Shown here: one piece after another, positions 1-12,614 of the stretch
Layout of the letters: each line of letters begins with the position of its first letter
How positions within the stretch are numbered: position 1 is the first letter of the stretch
NCBI GenBank assembly: GCA_949130495.1
Contig: CASBWL010000416.1
Span: forward strand, 310,001-374,000
DNA: 64,000 nt
Source of the DNA: Sambucus nigra
Taxonomy: Eukaryota; Streptophyta; Magnoliopsida; Dipsacales; Adoxaceae
Direction of reading: 5' to 3'
Program-made: the position numbers and the translations under genes
Notes under the pieces: model-generated
Database searches by the model: none
What the model was told of the DNA's origin: nothing
Seen by the model: only the letters and a program-made list of their open reading frames with translations

Positions 1-814
1 AGAGCTTTGTGTGTACTTGATTCGATGGTCTTCATAAGCATTAATGTTCACAAACCTGTTTGGCTAATGTAATTTCTATAAGCAGATAAAATATATATGA
101 AGATACTTTTTACCTTAGAGAACATCAAAATGGTTAATCATAAAGAAGTTCAATATTTATTTATGTATTTCCTTGTAGTTTGTAATTAAAAAAACATGCC
201 CTAATTTAAGCATATACCTAATTTCAAAAGCGAAACTAAATTGAGAACCTATCAGTTCCTACTCTTGTACACTTAAACGTTCAACTTAAGAACTTGTATA
301 TAAAACACAACACTCATATACAAAGTTCGAAGGAACTTCCATTGATATTCTCACAAATTGTAATTTAATATAATTTCTAATGGTATGATGACATACAAGT
401 AAACTTTAATAGAATTGTGAATAATAACATGGTAACTACACATATATATGATCTCAGGTCACGACTTTGTAATAGGGTGATTATTGGTGTGACAAAAAGG
501 ACCAGGATAAAAAAATATCTATTTAAAAAGAGTGAAAAGACATGCCATGCACATATAATACAAAAATCCATGATCTTTCTTTAACACCGAAACACAAACA
601 ATTCTTATCCTTCCAAAATAACATAAAATTGGGTAATAACTAATTGTAGGGGGAACTACCTAGGGAAAAAGTTGATCGTGGTCAATTAAGGGGTGATTTC
701 TTATTGAATGTTGAGAGTCTTTAATGAAATGAATAAAAATTGTTATTGAAATGGAATGTAAATTTGGCGCATAGTAGTGGCGAGAGAGGGGTGGGAAGAA
801 AGACAACGGGTTTG
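1..814. other. AT-rich intergenic DNA, no gene seen
   Basis: No coding signal, RNA gene or repeat structure is recognised on either strand. The short open frames here have no familiar motif and fit chance in AT-rich DNA. The stretch ends at the first LTR. Confidence 0.6.
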
Positions 815-1082
815 TGTAATACCCCGTATTTTTATGGATTTTAAATTTAGGAATTTATTAAATTTAATTGAGATAGATTAATTTAATATTAATCCAGAAA
901 TTTGTTTTGAGTATTTACTAGCGTGATGAGAGTTAGTAATTATTGGAAAATTGTTGATTTTTTAAATATTACTTATTGAGTAGAGTAATATGTAGAATTG
1001 AATTTATTAAAATTGTCTCGAGGGAATAATATGATAATTATGGAAATTAAGTCAAGACGCGCCTGTATCGTGTCGGAACTAA

Positions 1083-1125
<43 letters not shown>
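1083..1125. repeat. (TTA)n microsatellite in LTR L1
   Basis: Uninterrupted run of about 14 ATT/TTA triplets. The other LTR copies have only one or a few triplets at the matching place, so it expanded after L1 inserted. Confidence 0.9.
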
Positions 1126-1971
1126 GTGAATAAATTATAAGTCGCCCGCATGGTCATTTTGAGTCCGTCAATGTGTACGAACGAGTCAAGATAGTAAAAA
1201 AAGTGTACCTGGGGATTTAGTTTGGGTCTCAGAACGTTTTTAGGCCGAAATCGGTAACCCGTGAGGGAATTTTGGTAATTTTTATTTTTGATATTTGATT
1301 ACCTACGAAAATTATAGAAGTATATCAGGTGTTAGAGGTTGTCTTATAGGGTTAGAACCTGCATATTTTATAGAGGCCTTTAGAGGAGGAAGGTGAGGAA
1401 CTTCCCAAGGTTAGAGCCACCATAGTTGCACCATTTTCACCACAAATACTGCCGAAGAGTAGATCGGAGGAAGGAGAACACAACCACATGATCAAACCTC
1501 AGAAATTTGGACTCATATTCTGGAGGCAAATATCTATCTTGCTGTTTCCATGTTGGTACAACATCCATGTTAGAATAAGAAGGGAAATTGTATGCCTTTT
1601 GGAGATTTCATGATATTAGAAGAAGTAAATTGATAGGTTTGAGTAGTAACTATACGAGGATGATATCCTTATTATGTGTAGAACCATAATTACGAATTTG
1701 CATGATGTTTAGAGAAAGAAATCTGGTAATGACTAAGAAGTTCTGGAATTTATATGATGAACTAGGGTTTGTAATACTTTCTTGAATTAATCCCATGTAA
1801 CAATGATTCCTTGTAGATTTAATCAAGATTTTTCATTAGAAATTGTTTTTACCTATTACTATAACATTTGTGACACTTGGTTGGGAGTTTGGGTGAAATT
1901 GATAAAGGTTTTGAGGACTTTTGGTGATGAAACCTGTAGGATAGTATATGCAGAATCTGGGAAATATCTGG

Positions 1972-2050
1972 GCGATCGATCGATCATTCTTGAATGTCGA
2001 TAGATCGAATGAATCGATCGATCGACCCCCTACCTTCGATCGATCGACCT
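1972..2050. repeat. CGATCGATCG palindrome cluster in LTR L1
   Basis: Several self-complementary CGATCGATCG blocks separated by short spacers, ending in TCGATCGATCGACC. The cluster lies at the same LTR position as those at 17969-18065 and 34448-34521. Confidence 0.85.
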
Positions 2051-3862
2051 CTTCTCGATTTTGAAGCTTGTTCTTTATTCTTAATGATTAACCCTGTGCC
2101 ACTTTGTGGGAACCCTTATACATATTTTATATACCATAATGGGACTTGGGAAAGACCAGTAGGGTTATAGGAAAGGTTCGGGTGATACGATTCATATGTG
2201 ATTTAACCGTGGGGTTTTGGTTATATAAATTTAGTGTGAAAACGTGCGTACGTTATAGTATATCTTGTGAGAATTAAGGAAGACTCAGACCAGTACAGTA
2301 GTGAGGGTGCACCTGCTGATTTTATATTATTTTGAGAGGATATACTTCGAGAGTCGAGAAGTACTTAAGGATTTGTTATACTTAATAGAATAAAAAGAGT
2401 GATTTACTTATATGTAGAACTCAAGCGTTATATGTTACGCATGGCTAGAATAATGTTATGGGTCGTGGGCGTACCTAGATGATTTATGTAAATATATATG
2501 AGTGTATGTATATATATTATTTGAATATCTATGTTTAATCATACCCGCGCTACTTGCTATCACGGAGATTTTCTCACTGGGACAGTCTTATTCTGATGTG
2601 ACCTCTATGGGGGATATTGACGTGTACCCTAGAACATATGATTCCTTGGTACAGGCTATCTGAGAAAGATAGTTAGACGATCCTAAGAGACGTGAAGGGT
2701 ATGTGCAGACCTCTTAGTGAATTGGAACTATGCTTCACCTCGATTTTGTGTGTATTGTGTTAATACAGGTCGAGAGTGATTCCGAACTAGTATTTCCCTT
2801 AGTTTGAGTGATACGGGGACTTGATAGCAGAGTATGCCAGCACCATAGATTTTTTGTGAGGTGCCGTTAGTATATATATTATATGTGAGACTAATATATA
2901 TACATATATTTACATGGGAACTTTATATTGTGCGTATAAGTAGTTAAGAAATGAATAAATGCTTCAAATTTCTTATAAATGTTCGGGAACTTTATAACAG
3001 TAATGAGTTATTCTAAATAACATAAGAAATCTTGAAGAGAATGATTTCCTAAAGTAAATATCATAACCTTGCTTTTCACGTGATAAAACCTTATGGAGAA
3101 TAAGTTAGAGAAACTTATGAGATTTATTAGTACGGTAGGCATGCACACTAGATGAGAGATGAGAATTATAAATAGAGTGTCGCATACTAACATGGTTGTT
3201 GCATTAGCCGGTAAGCATTTCAAATACTTGCTAAACTATTTTTAAAACTATTTTACACTCGGGATCTGACTCGTTTCCTGTCTTTTTCTCTCTCTTGTAT
3301 ATATATGTATATGTATTATAGGTGCCCAGCCACAAGGGCATCATGCATAGGTTCTTTGGATTGGACGCACTACAGCTTATGTGGGAGTTGCAGGCCATTG
3401 TTTTAGATGACCTATTCATTGATTCAGTTCCTGTTTGAGTTATTCATAGTTAGGGCATATGTCGCCCGTTTCCCTATTCAGTTTGGATATGTCAGAGATC
3501 TATGTTTATTTGTATTTTCAATATTCATTACTCCTTGGGAGTTACTATTGTCAGGACGATTTCATTTATAGTTTTAAACTAGTTTGGTTTATCTAGATGG
3601 TTTTAATTCTTTTGTGTTGATTGCTATCCGTAGCACTTATGTGATTCTTAGACAGTTGATTATTTAAAAAGGTTTTCAACTTGAAATTTATAAATGGAAA
3701 TAAGAGTTTAAATTGTTTTGACACTTAGCTTAATTATTTAGGGTGTTTAATTTGGAAATTTTATTTTGTGACAGTGATGCTAAGAATGAACTGAATTGTC
3801 ACCTTGATTTTTAATTTAATAAAGGACTGATCACTCGGTATTTAATTAGGCGGGGTGTCACA

Positions 3863-6800
3863 AGTGGTATCAGAGCATCAGGTTTTAGTGTCCTTTAGGA
3901 TCTGTGCGGCTTAATTATGCTTCCAGCATAACTTTCTTTGATATAGAGCCGTATGTTTAGGATTGTTGATTTCTATGGTGAGCTTCTGTTCTCCTACTAT
4001 TATGTATGTACATTAGTGAATCTTATTTACTTTCGGGCATGTTCAAACAATGGAATATGGCAGGCAAGGGACGTTGAGCGAACAGTTGGAGGCAAGGCAT
4101 AATTGAGGTTGTAGAGCATATTCGAGGATGATGACCGTAGTTAAGGTCACCCCTATTATGGCACAAGGAGCCAGAACTGTAAAGACGGATAGGGCGCAAC
4201 TTATGTTTTCCAAATACTGCTATAGTAGAAAGAGGTGCAAGAGTAGACTCATCCAACATGGTACGAATAGGAAAAAAAGTCAGACGAAACATTGAAGAGA
4301 ACTGTCATTGGAAATTCTATAAATGCAGAGATTGTGTGTGTTAGCCAAAGGAGGTAAAATATCCAAATGTTTGGACATATGACAGAGTGTGGCTAACTGA
4401 AAGTGAAAACTTGGAGTAAAATTTTTTTTGGCTTATCGAAATGAAGTTATAATGGTGAGAGTCAGCCACCACTTTTGAAAGTGGACTGCTAGGTCTATAG
4501 AAGGGTCTTAGGTACAATTTGGCCGCATATTCCTTCATCAGATGTGCAGGATAAAATGTGGATGTTATTCTGAACTCATCGCATGAGGACCTGACAGAGG
4601 TCCATTTGTGAATATGAATCTAAACCATTAGCGAATCTTGTATCGGAGGATGTAGATACAAATGGAGGATAAGACTCCAAGTGGGAATCGACTCGTAAAT
4701 ATAGTTAATAACACTTAAAAGGGAATTCTGCTGGACGGTCGATTCAGAGGTTGACAATGTCATGCTTTATCAATAGAGATGATAATGCTTCTTTATGTGG
4801 GAAGCCAAAAGAATCGAAGAATTTAGTCAAGAATAAGACTGGATGCAACGGTGGTAGTGTAGCACCATAAGGGGGTGTGGATACACATCAGGGGACCCAT
4901 TTAAATGAATCAGACAGCAAAATTCTTACCGAGCGATGGTCAATTCAGTAACGACTACTGTAGCCAGTAGCATGTTCTTTAGGGCCAATAAGGCTAAGGG
5001 AACAACGAGGGTAGCCATCAGGAATTGAGCCTACCAGAGTCCGAGAGAAGGACAATCCTAATATCGTTAGTATGATAGGTGATAAGTGAATTATGTGTAG
5101 AGGTATTTTGTGGAGAGTGAAATCACATGCGTTAATGTTTTCCCGAAGTGAGTAAAGGGACAAGAGTAGGATGCCTAGTAAAGGTACACGACTAAAGTAG
5201 TTTTGTTTTGGTCTGGACAGGGGTGTTACGTCCGGAGACCATTTGAGCAGTCAAGGAGATATGCAAGGTAGAAGTATAAGTTTTATCCTCGGAGGGTGAG
5301 GCATGTTTTATGTGACACGAGTGAGTCACTAAATTTTGTTTATTGCTAGATTAGCATGTGAGATGATCTAGTGCGTATAACTATAAACGTTATTATTATG
5401 TTAATATTTTTCCCTGGTGTAGCGGGATTATCCTTAGTGCTATCCGCGGAGGATGAATGGGTGTATTAATAGTGTTATTTACTTTATTGAGATGACTCGT
5501 TTTAGTGATGTGATATACCAGTAGGATATTATATTGATTACAACTTTATAGTGATGGTTAGTACGATAGTAGGCAGTTATTGCAAGGCTATCGAAATGGT
5601 TGCATTAGTGCAACATGTTTTAATCTAGCGAGGGCTCACATGCGAGAGGGTTGGACTCGCACTTATATTGTCTATTATAGAGACTTCGAAGGGGATAGCG
5701 GGCTCGAGATATTCAATCCCGGTGTGTGTAGGGACTTTGTTGTTATGATTCAGTATGTATTGGGTTTATTGTTGTGCAAAAAGATTTAACTCATTATTAT
5801 GTTTAGCGCTCAAGACTTGGTGTTAGGAAGAGCGCATTGATATATCTATCCTTTAAAGATGTGAGAGTTAAGAGTTACACCCATATGTTTGGGAACAGGA
5901 CTTCGAGAACCTCGTTTGTATGTATTCGAGGTTTATGGAATGGGATTACCACCAATACTGAACGATTGTACAATTGGCAAAATGTTCTTTGTTAAGTGTA
6001 ATTACGGGAGGAGATCTAACTTTTCTGTCAAGATATGGAATAAAGGGGTACATGTTATGGAGGAGGGCCTAACGGATTTCGATAACTGACAATGTTATGT
6101 AGTAGTGTATTGGGGGGTTCCTTGTTTGGATTTCTCTTTGCGAGACACCCCACGAATGAAACTTAGCGTAAGGTTGGAAGTAGGAAGATGTTTGGTCATT
6201 AGTCCATGAGTTTAGTACCTCGGTCGTAATAGGAGAAGGTAATTATATATGTAAATTGGAAGTTGAATTATGAATTAAGGCTAGTGGAGTCGGTTGTGTG
6301 GTAAGAAAGCATTGAAAGTTTTGTCTTATCACCACGAGTTGAGGGGTGGAACGATAATAAGGAGGATTTAAAATTTCAATTTCTAGGGTGATTGAGAGTA
6401 CCCAAGTGTTGTAATCACGTTGTGAGCACAAGGAAAAGAAAGAATTGGGTGTTATGTATGAAGCGTATGTGATGCTTACGTTAGTATGCATGGTTTGTAG
6501 GGTGTGTGGGCATCCTGGTTAGCTGATGTCAGAATCATCCAAATTGTAGGGATATGGGAAGAGACGTGTGGAATATATGTTTGTGGGACTAACATAACGA
6601 GGTGGAAGTGGCAGAGTGGATTAAGCGTTTCATGAAGAACGATAATCCATATATACGTGTGCGAATAGAGTAGCACACCCGAATTTGGTTGGAAGGTCGT
6701 GGGAAGCCATTTAAAAAGGGGTATTTCTTGAGAAGGGTAGAATTTAACTATATGGAGAACACTCAGAGCGAAGTTGTAATTAGTCAAATGTTGAGAGCGA

Positions 6801-7834
6801 GTTGTGCGTACAAAGAACGATGATGTTAGTATGGTATAAAAGGTCCATAAGTGCACATCGTAGAGAAAATTGCACGGGTCGGAACTTTCGGTATACGCCA
6901 AGGAAAGAATGGGAGTATTAAGTGTCACTTAATGTGAGACATTTCAAGTAGAAGTCAATGTTAAGAGGGACATAGTGAGTAGTCTCCACAAGCATCACTC
7001 ATAGATATAAATCGGTTGGAACAAGAGGATCAACCAGAGAATTGTGTGACTATAGACAATTCCTATATTGGAATAGGCCGGTAAAGTCGGTAAAGTTTCT
7101 TGGATGGGTTGCCAACCTCGAGGTAAGATCAAGAGTTCCTTCGAATGTATGGAACAAGATGCCCAAGAAGGAAGTGATTGACATTCCTTTGGGGTGATTT
7201 ACAATATTAGCTAAGTGTGCCCCAGTGTTCCTTTGAAAGTAAGGAACGTGCCGGTACGTGGTCCTACACAGTATTTTTCAGAATTAGGATGAGATTTTTG
7301 AATCCCACCTTCAATATGGTATTTCAAGAAGTAGAGGGTATATCGTTTCGTTTTGAGCAGGTTGTATCACCCATAATCCCGGGAGTAGGCGAGAAGTGAT
7401 TAACCATTAGTGGAGTAGTGTGAAAGTAATTTTGGATTCATTGTGATTGTTTCTCTTCCACAACGATTATAGCTAGCAAGTGGAGTATAGTACCGTAATT
7501 GGAGGAGGATATTAAATAATGGTAGGGTTCCATGGGAGCACTCGTACATGTTTATTGTGAACAAGATGCTTATTGAGGTTTTGGTGTGGAAAAAAAACCT
7601 TAACGTTTCTCATTCTGAATGTTAAGAAATGGACGGATAATAAAAAATTTGGATTGATGAGTTAGAGTCTGATGACTATGGTGGAATTCCATGATTGTTT
7701 TAGGCAAATAAGAGTGGTCAGATGTTCGTATGGTTTCTCTCAGAATGGGAGTTTTGAGTTTACATAAATCTAAGTAGTTGTCATATAATGAGGTGCGGCA
7801 TCTCAATGATATTCAAATAATGGGAATTAATAAT
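3863..7834 (+). mobile_element. Internal region of retrotransposon L1, no coding capacity
   Basis: About 4 kb following the primer site. No gag, protease, reverse transcriptase, RNase H or integrase motif is recognisable in any frame, and the open frames are short and scattered. The first 900 bases are clearly homologous to the reverse-strand interior at 12614-11715 (for example the block around 4395-4490 matches around 12080-11990), so this is a shared family sequence rather than random flank. It is either a very old decayed coding interior or a non-autonomous (LARD-like) interior; the second is inference. It is cut off by the T1 LTR at 7835 and no 3' LTR follows. Confidence 0.65.
3865..3876 (+). 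promoter_or_regulatory. Primer-binding site, initiator tRNA-Met type
   Basis: TGGTATCAGAGC follows the LTR end by two bases. This is the standard complement of the 3' end of plant initiator tRNA-Met, used to prime minus-strand DNA synthesis in many LTR retrotransposons. Confidence 0.9.
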
Positions 7835-8025
7835 TGTAGACACCCCATTCTGTTATCCCCTAACTCTCCTTAGGTCCCTAGTACCTCCCTCCATCACTAC
7901 AAACCTATGTCATGTCCCGAGTACTGACCTAAAAACCATCGGGCACTCCCCGGCTCAGTTTGACCCAAAAGTGAAACTCTTCCTCTCGATCGAGGCAGAA
8001 TGAATCTTCAAAGGGCACTAAATAC

Positions 8026-8570
8026 CCTTTCCAATGGACCGCCCCGTGCACAATTCCGACTTACCATGCAGACGAACGATTCGTTTGCGTCCGAAACTTG
8101 ACCCAGAGGCCACCGGGCGCTCCCGGGCTCTGTTTGACCTATGTCAACTCTTCAACTCGACTGATTCTGAATGAATCTTCAAAGGTCACTGAATAACCTT
8201 TCCAACGGTCCATCCCGTGCGCGATTCTAACTTACTATGCAGACGAATTATCCGTTCGACTCCGAGAGGTCACCGAATGCTTTTCGGGCCTGGTTGACTA
8301 AAGTCAACTCCCCAAACCGGGTAAAACTCTTTGGAATGTCGGATTATATCTCCTAACCTTTCCAACAGTCCACCCCGTGCGCGATTCGGACTCACCATGC
8401 TGACGAACAATTCATTTGCGTCCGAATGATCCCCCGTCCAATGGACCGACAAACGCTTTCGAGCCATATTTGACCCAAAGTCAACTCCCGAACTCGGGAT
8501 CGGGTCCAAAACACTTTCAAAGGTATCTGAATTAACTTTCCAACGGTATGCCCTGTGTGCGATTCTGACC
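8026..8570. repeat. About four degenerate ~170-bp tandem repeats in U3 of T1
   Basis: The phrase CCTTTCCAA followed by a CCCGTGCGCGATTC-like block recurs near 8026, 8197, 8357 and 8534 (spacings about 171, 160 and 177). The first three repeats go on with a TTACCATGCAGACGAA-like motif. They lie upstream of the LTR TATA box. Confidence 0.75.
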
Positions 8571-8704
8571 AATGGTTTGCCCTCGGCGGTCGATTTTCTG
8601 AAAAAGCCTGAAGCGCACTGCCAAATGGCAGGTTCCTAGCCCTGCCTATTGGTAGGTACCGATAGGCAAGAACGGGTTTATGCCGATCGGCACTTATCTG
8701 GGCC

Positions 8705-8712
8705 TATAAAAA
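8705..8712 (+). promoter_or_regulatory. LTR TATA box (T1)
   Basis: TATAAAAA in a GC-richer context, after the U3 repeats and before the gag leader. It is the best candidate for the T1 core promoter, with a start expected roughly 30 bases downstream. Confidence 0.65.
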
Positions 8713-9929
8713 GAGGCCTACACCTCATTTGCAAGGGAGAGCCCAGATCTGAGAGAAATCTCTCTCAAAGCATCCCAGAAACCTCTCCCGAAGGCAGCTT
8801 GATTTCAACATCCAAATCCCCTTTTTTCTTCCACATTTCATCACCCTTTTCATCAAACTTGGTGAATTAGCCACTCTCCATCATCATCCAAGTGTAAGGG
8901 ATTCTCTCCAACATTCAAGATCAAGATCAAGATCTTCAAGAAGGTTCAACTTTCTCAAACTCTCTCGTAAATTCTCTTAAATTACCAATAACTTGTTTTC
9001 CTACTTAGCGCTTTTATTATCTCATCTCACACATCCTAATATACTTTTTTATTTATTATTATTGCACATCTCCTATTTTCATATAAATAAAATCCAAAAA
9101 AACAAGAAAAATAGGGTTTGCTCATAAATTCCAAATAGGGATTCTCATACTTTTCGCACGCTTTCCTCACAACTAAAACACTTTTTCTACATACACACAC
9201 ACACTTACAAATAAGAGATCCCCCATTTGTATTTTTGGGATAAACCCCACCCCTCGTTTTGTATGCAAACTACGTGGACTTTGATGCTTTTATAGGCTAC
9301 TAGGCGTCTCGGGGTAAAACCCGAGACTCGAGTCCTTTTTCCCACTTTTTCTCTCATCTTTCTATTTGCTCTAAATCTAATCTTCCTATATTCTATATAC
9401 TTTCCCTTAGTAAAGTATTGCTCCATATGCGTTATCGTTCCATTATATCGGTCAACGTAGGGGTAATCGCGTAAATCTTATTTTTCTAATATTCTTATAT
9501 CTTCCTACGGACGACTCGCTTTATCTTTTCCATGATACAAGTCGAGGATTCCAACCTCCATTTTATATATATACACATGCACACATATCACGAGTGGAAA
9601 TAAAAGGAAAATAGAAAATATTCATGAGAGACCGAAAGGGCGGAATGGGTGCCTAACACCTTCCCATTTCGTAACTAAGCCTCCGAACCCTTCTCGAATC
9701 ATCTTGGTTTCGCACGCACTAGTGTGTCTTTGGATTCCATCCTTTGGGGTGGCTTCCCTTTTTTCTTTTGTCTATTTTGAGTAAAATAGACTGGCGAATC
9801 TGAATCTCTCTACATTTTTACACCACATCTCAAACGACGCCGGTCGAAGCGCTCCCGAAAGGGACGCGCGGGACCCGAAGGATCCTTCCTCCACGCGCCC
9901 GCCCATGCGACGAGGATCGGGGATGGCCA

Positions 9930-9950
9930 TAGTGGCGACTTCCTGTGGAT
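9930..9950 (+). promoter_or_regulatory. Probable primer-binding site of T1
   Basis: TAGTGGCGACTTCC directly after the presumed LTR end. TGGCGACT-type starts are usual at the primer site of Tat/Ogre-lineage elements. The match cannot be scored against a tRNA here. Confidence 0.45.
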
Positions 9951-10910
9951 ATGTGTTTTTGTTTGTGGGCTTGACTCTATTTACATGAATGTTATAATTG
10001 CTTATGTTTCCCCCCATATTTGTATGTTCCCCTTTCTCATATGTATCCCATGATTATAGAAATTTCTCCATGTACACTTCACACTACGTGCACCTAGGAT
10101 CACATGTTTATCCCCATATTGCACACATCACCCATCCATACTTGGTGTACCTTTTGGGGTACCTATACTTTGCTCCCTGTTTGGCATAATCAAGAAAGGC
10201 ATTCTCATCATAAGATACTAATAGGAGAATCATGCATGATTCACACGACATCACCAAAGAGCATTGATATTGACGAAATTTTACCCAGTAACTGGATGGT
10301 CACTTCGTGATGGGTGCTGGTCTGGCAGGTCACGGTTAGCCTAAGCGATATGACTCTCACCATCCGTTGGCCAAGTACCTTCGACATATATCGAACGGTT
10401 CCCCCGCATCGTACTGCTTGACCGAAGTCATAACGGGAGGTATATCGTAAGGAATTCATTCACATACGTCGAGTATATCGAATTCTCTCTCACACGTACC
10501 GTCTCCATGAGGTATATGGTGAGTCATTTCAAGTACACTCAGGTATATCAAATGGCTTGTTCACACATATCGATTGCCCGTAAGAGCAATACGTATATCG
10601 TGGAAGTCACGCCAAAGGGCGGCACCCATGCCGATTCACCCAACTAACTGCATACCCGCATATAGGTGTCAGATCTAGGACACGCACTTTAGATTTCTGG
10701 TTTCAACCCGAAAGTCTGCCGAAATTTTGGGTCGACCTGCTGCCCAATTTTTGCGCATTTTTAAAACGGGGCCCTGTTCGTGAGCCTGGTTACAAGTCCA
10801 AACCGTATCTTTGCATATATTAAGACCCCCACTTTTCCAGGTTCGGGTTCCGTCCGGCATTGCATTTAGGAGAATTAAATATAAGTGAAAACATAATAAT
10901 TGTAATAATC
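9951..10910 (+). mobile_element. Untranslated leader of T1
   Basis: Sequence between the primer site and gag. No convincing long frame. Between about 10375 and 10600 a TATATCGA-type motif recurs at irregular spacing. Long leaders are normal in Tat-lineage elements. Confidence 0.5.
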
Positions 10911-11714
10911 ATGTTGAGTTTCGTCTCCATTCTTTATCAAAAAATCCAAAAACATTTTTCCCTTCTTTATCAAAAATCCAAAAGCATTTCTCCCTTCTTT
11001 ATCGAAAATCTAAAAATAGTTCTTCCTTTTTTCTCAAAAATAAATCTCATTCTACGCCTTCTCAGGTCGATCGCAAGCCCTCGGCCTGGCTCCCTATTGG
11101 CTTTGGTCTTCAATCAAATCACCCCAGAGTTTCCTTCATTCTTCTACTACTTCTTTAGAGTCCAGAATCCATCTTCCATAGAGAATACAGATCAAGCACC
11201 AGTCATACAGCCGGATCTGACGACATTCCTGGCTCAGCTCGTGTCCAAGATTGACAACCTCCAAACCGAGGTCCGAGAGATGTAACGAAACCAGGTTCCT
11301 ATTCCTCAAGAGCCCAAAGCCCTGTTCCCTCGTGTTATGGGTCCACCCGAGCCTATTTGGGTTTTAGAAGAATATCAGCACGCTCCACGTGCCCCTCCTG
11401 CCAATGGGCCGCCGCCTGCCCATCTTCCCATGCCAAATATTGCCCAGCCTATGGCTAACCTGCATCTGGTCGTTGATCCAAAGGAGGAGGAGTTGAATAA
11501 AGTCAAAGAGGATCTCAAGATGCTCACCAAGAAGTTTGACCAGGTCAGGATCTCTGGGAATTACATGGACTACACCCACATGTCTCCTTATCCTAAAGCA
11601 AGGTTATTCGAGAAGTTCAAGATGCCAAATATCGAGAAGTTCGGAGTGAGTAGACCCCCAATTGTTCATCTTCACAGTTATCATCATTCCATGACTCTAC
11701 TAGGGGCAAATTAA
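10911..11714 (+). pseudogene. gag: Ty3/gypsy gag fragment (T1)
   Basis: Gag forms the virus-like particle of the retrotransposon. The frame runs for about 268 codons with a single in-frame TAA at 11283. It has a glutamine/proline-rich N-terminal part, a charged helical stretch (KEEELNKVKEDLKML) and then MPNIEKFGVSRP...HLHSYHHSMT, which resembles the start of the retrotransposon gag domain (the K-x-P-x-I/F-E-K-F pattern followed by a histidine-containing helix). No zinc knuckle or downstream pol is present, because the reverse-oriented L2 interior begins at about 11715. The first usable ATG of the conserved part is at 10911; an earlier in-frame ATG at 10860 is possible. Broken and truncated, so not functional. 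Confidence 0.7.
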
Positions 11715-12614
11715 CACTACGCCACATTATTACCATCTGCATTGACCGTCCAAGCAGAATTCCTCAGAAGAGCTACCAATTCTTCTTGTATGTAAATTCC
11801 CCCTTTAATATCCTCTTATCCATTTCACCTACTTCACCCGGTGTAAAGTTCGCTACATAATTAAATTTCTCCTCACAAAGGGACCTCTGTCCGGCCCTCT
11901 TATGTGATTTCAGAATAACATTCTCCTTTCACCCTGAACATCTGGTGAAGGAACTTATGGTCAAACCATACGTGTACGCCTTCTCTCGACGTCACATTCC
12001 ACTTCTAAGTGTGGTGATTGTCACTCACCATTGAAACTCTTCTCTCACGAGCCAAAAAAAAAAATTTACCCTAAATTTTCACTCCCAATGGGCCATACCC
12101 CGATATATATCCAAGCCTTTGGATATATTACGCTCGTTTGGCTAGCACACTCCATCTCCACATTTTGAGTATTTCCACTACTGGTTCTCTTTAATGTTTC
12201 ACCTAAATCTTTCTCTCCCATTCCAACCTTGTTGGGTAAGTCTAATTTGACCCCATCTTCTACAATAGTTGTGCCTGGAAGTCACAAATCGTGCCTTGTC
12301 CGTTTGTACCGTCCAGGACTTCCATGCCATAATATGGGGGACTTCAACTACGGTCATCCTTCTTTAATAAATTAATAACCTCAACTGATCCTTGCCTCCT
12401 AATGTTCGCCCAACTGTCTTCACCTGACGTACTTCATTGTTTGGCGCACGAACACACCCGATTGCAAATAAGGTTCACTATCATATATATCGAAGCAGGA
12501 AAACGAAATCTCACCAAAGAAATCAACAATCCTAAACATAGGGCTCTACATCAAAGAAAGCTACGCTATAAGCATACTAAGCCGCACAGATCCTAAAGGA
12601 CACTAGTACCTGAT
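11715..12614 (-). mobile_element. Internal region of retrotransposon copy L2
   Basis: Read on the minus strand from the primer site at 12626-12615, it matches the L1 interior from 3877 to about 4770, including the T-rich block followed by GGCT and the block ending ATTCTGC(T)TGGACGGTC. It has no coding capacity. It joins the T1 gag abruptly at 11714/11715, so it is either the breakpoint of an insertion or a rearrangement. Confidence 0.75.

Larger units (their letters stand above)
815..3862 (+). mobile_element. 5' LTR (copy L1) of a 3.05-kb-LTR retrotransposon
   Basis: The block starts TGTAATACCCCG and ends GGGGTGTCACA, so it has TG...CA ends and imperfect inverted termini. The same sequence recurs in the window as a solo LTR and as several partial copies in both orientations. 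Two bases after its end is a classical initiator-Met primer-binding site, which marks it as a 5' LTR with its interior to the right. Long LTRs with this kind of start and an initiator-Met primer site are typical of Tekay/Del-type Ty3/gypsy chromoviruses in plants; that lineage assignment is inference because no pol survives in this copy. It carries a TTA microsatellite and a CGATCGATCG cluster. Confidence 0.88.
7835..9929 (+). mobile_element. LTR of Tat-like element T1
   Basis: Starts TGTAGACACCCC. Inside are a repeat-rich U3 (about 170-bp degenerate repeats), a TATA box at 8705 and a transcribed part rich in short A/T tracts. It runs to GGATGGCCA, just before a TGGCGACT motif of the kind found at the primer-binding site of Tat/Ogre-type elements. 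Composition is clearly more GC-rich than the flanks. The right boundary is uncertain by some tens of bases because no second LTR of this element is in the window. Confidence 0.65.

Noticed and set aside
6476..6928. 150-codon minus-strand frame in the L1 interior
   Set aside because: No recognisable motif. It opposes the element orientation and the homologous L2 interior does not extend this far to support it.
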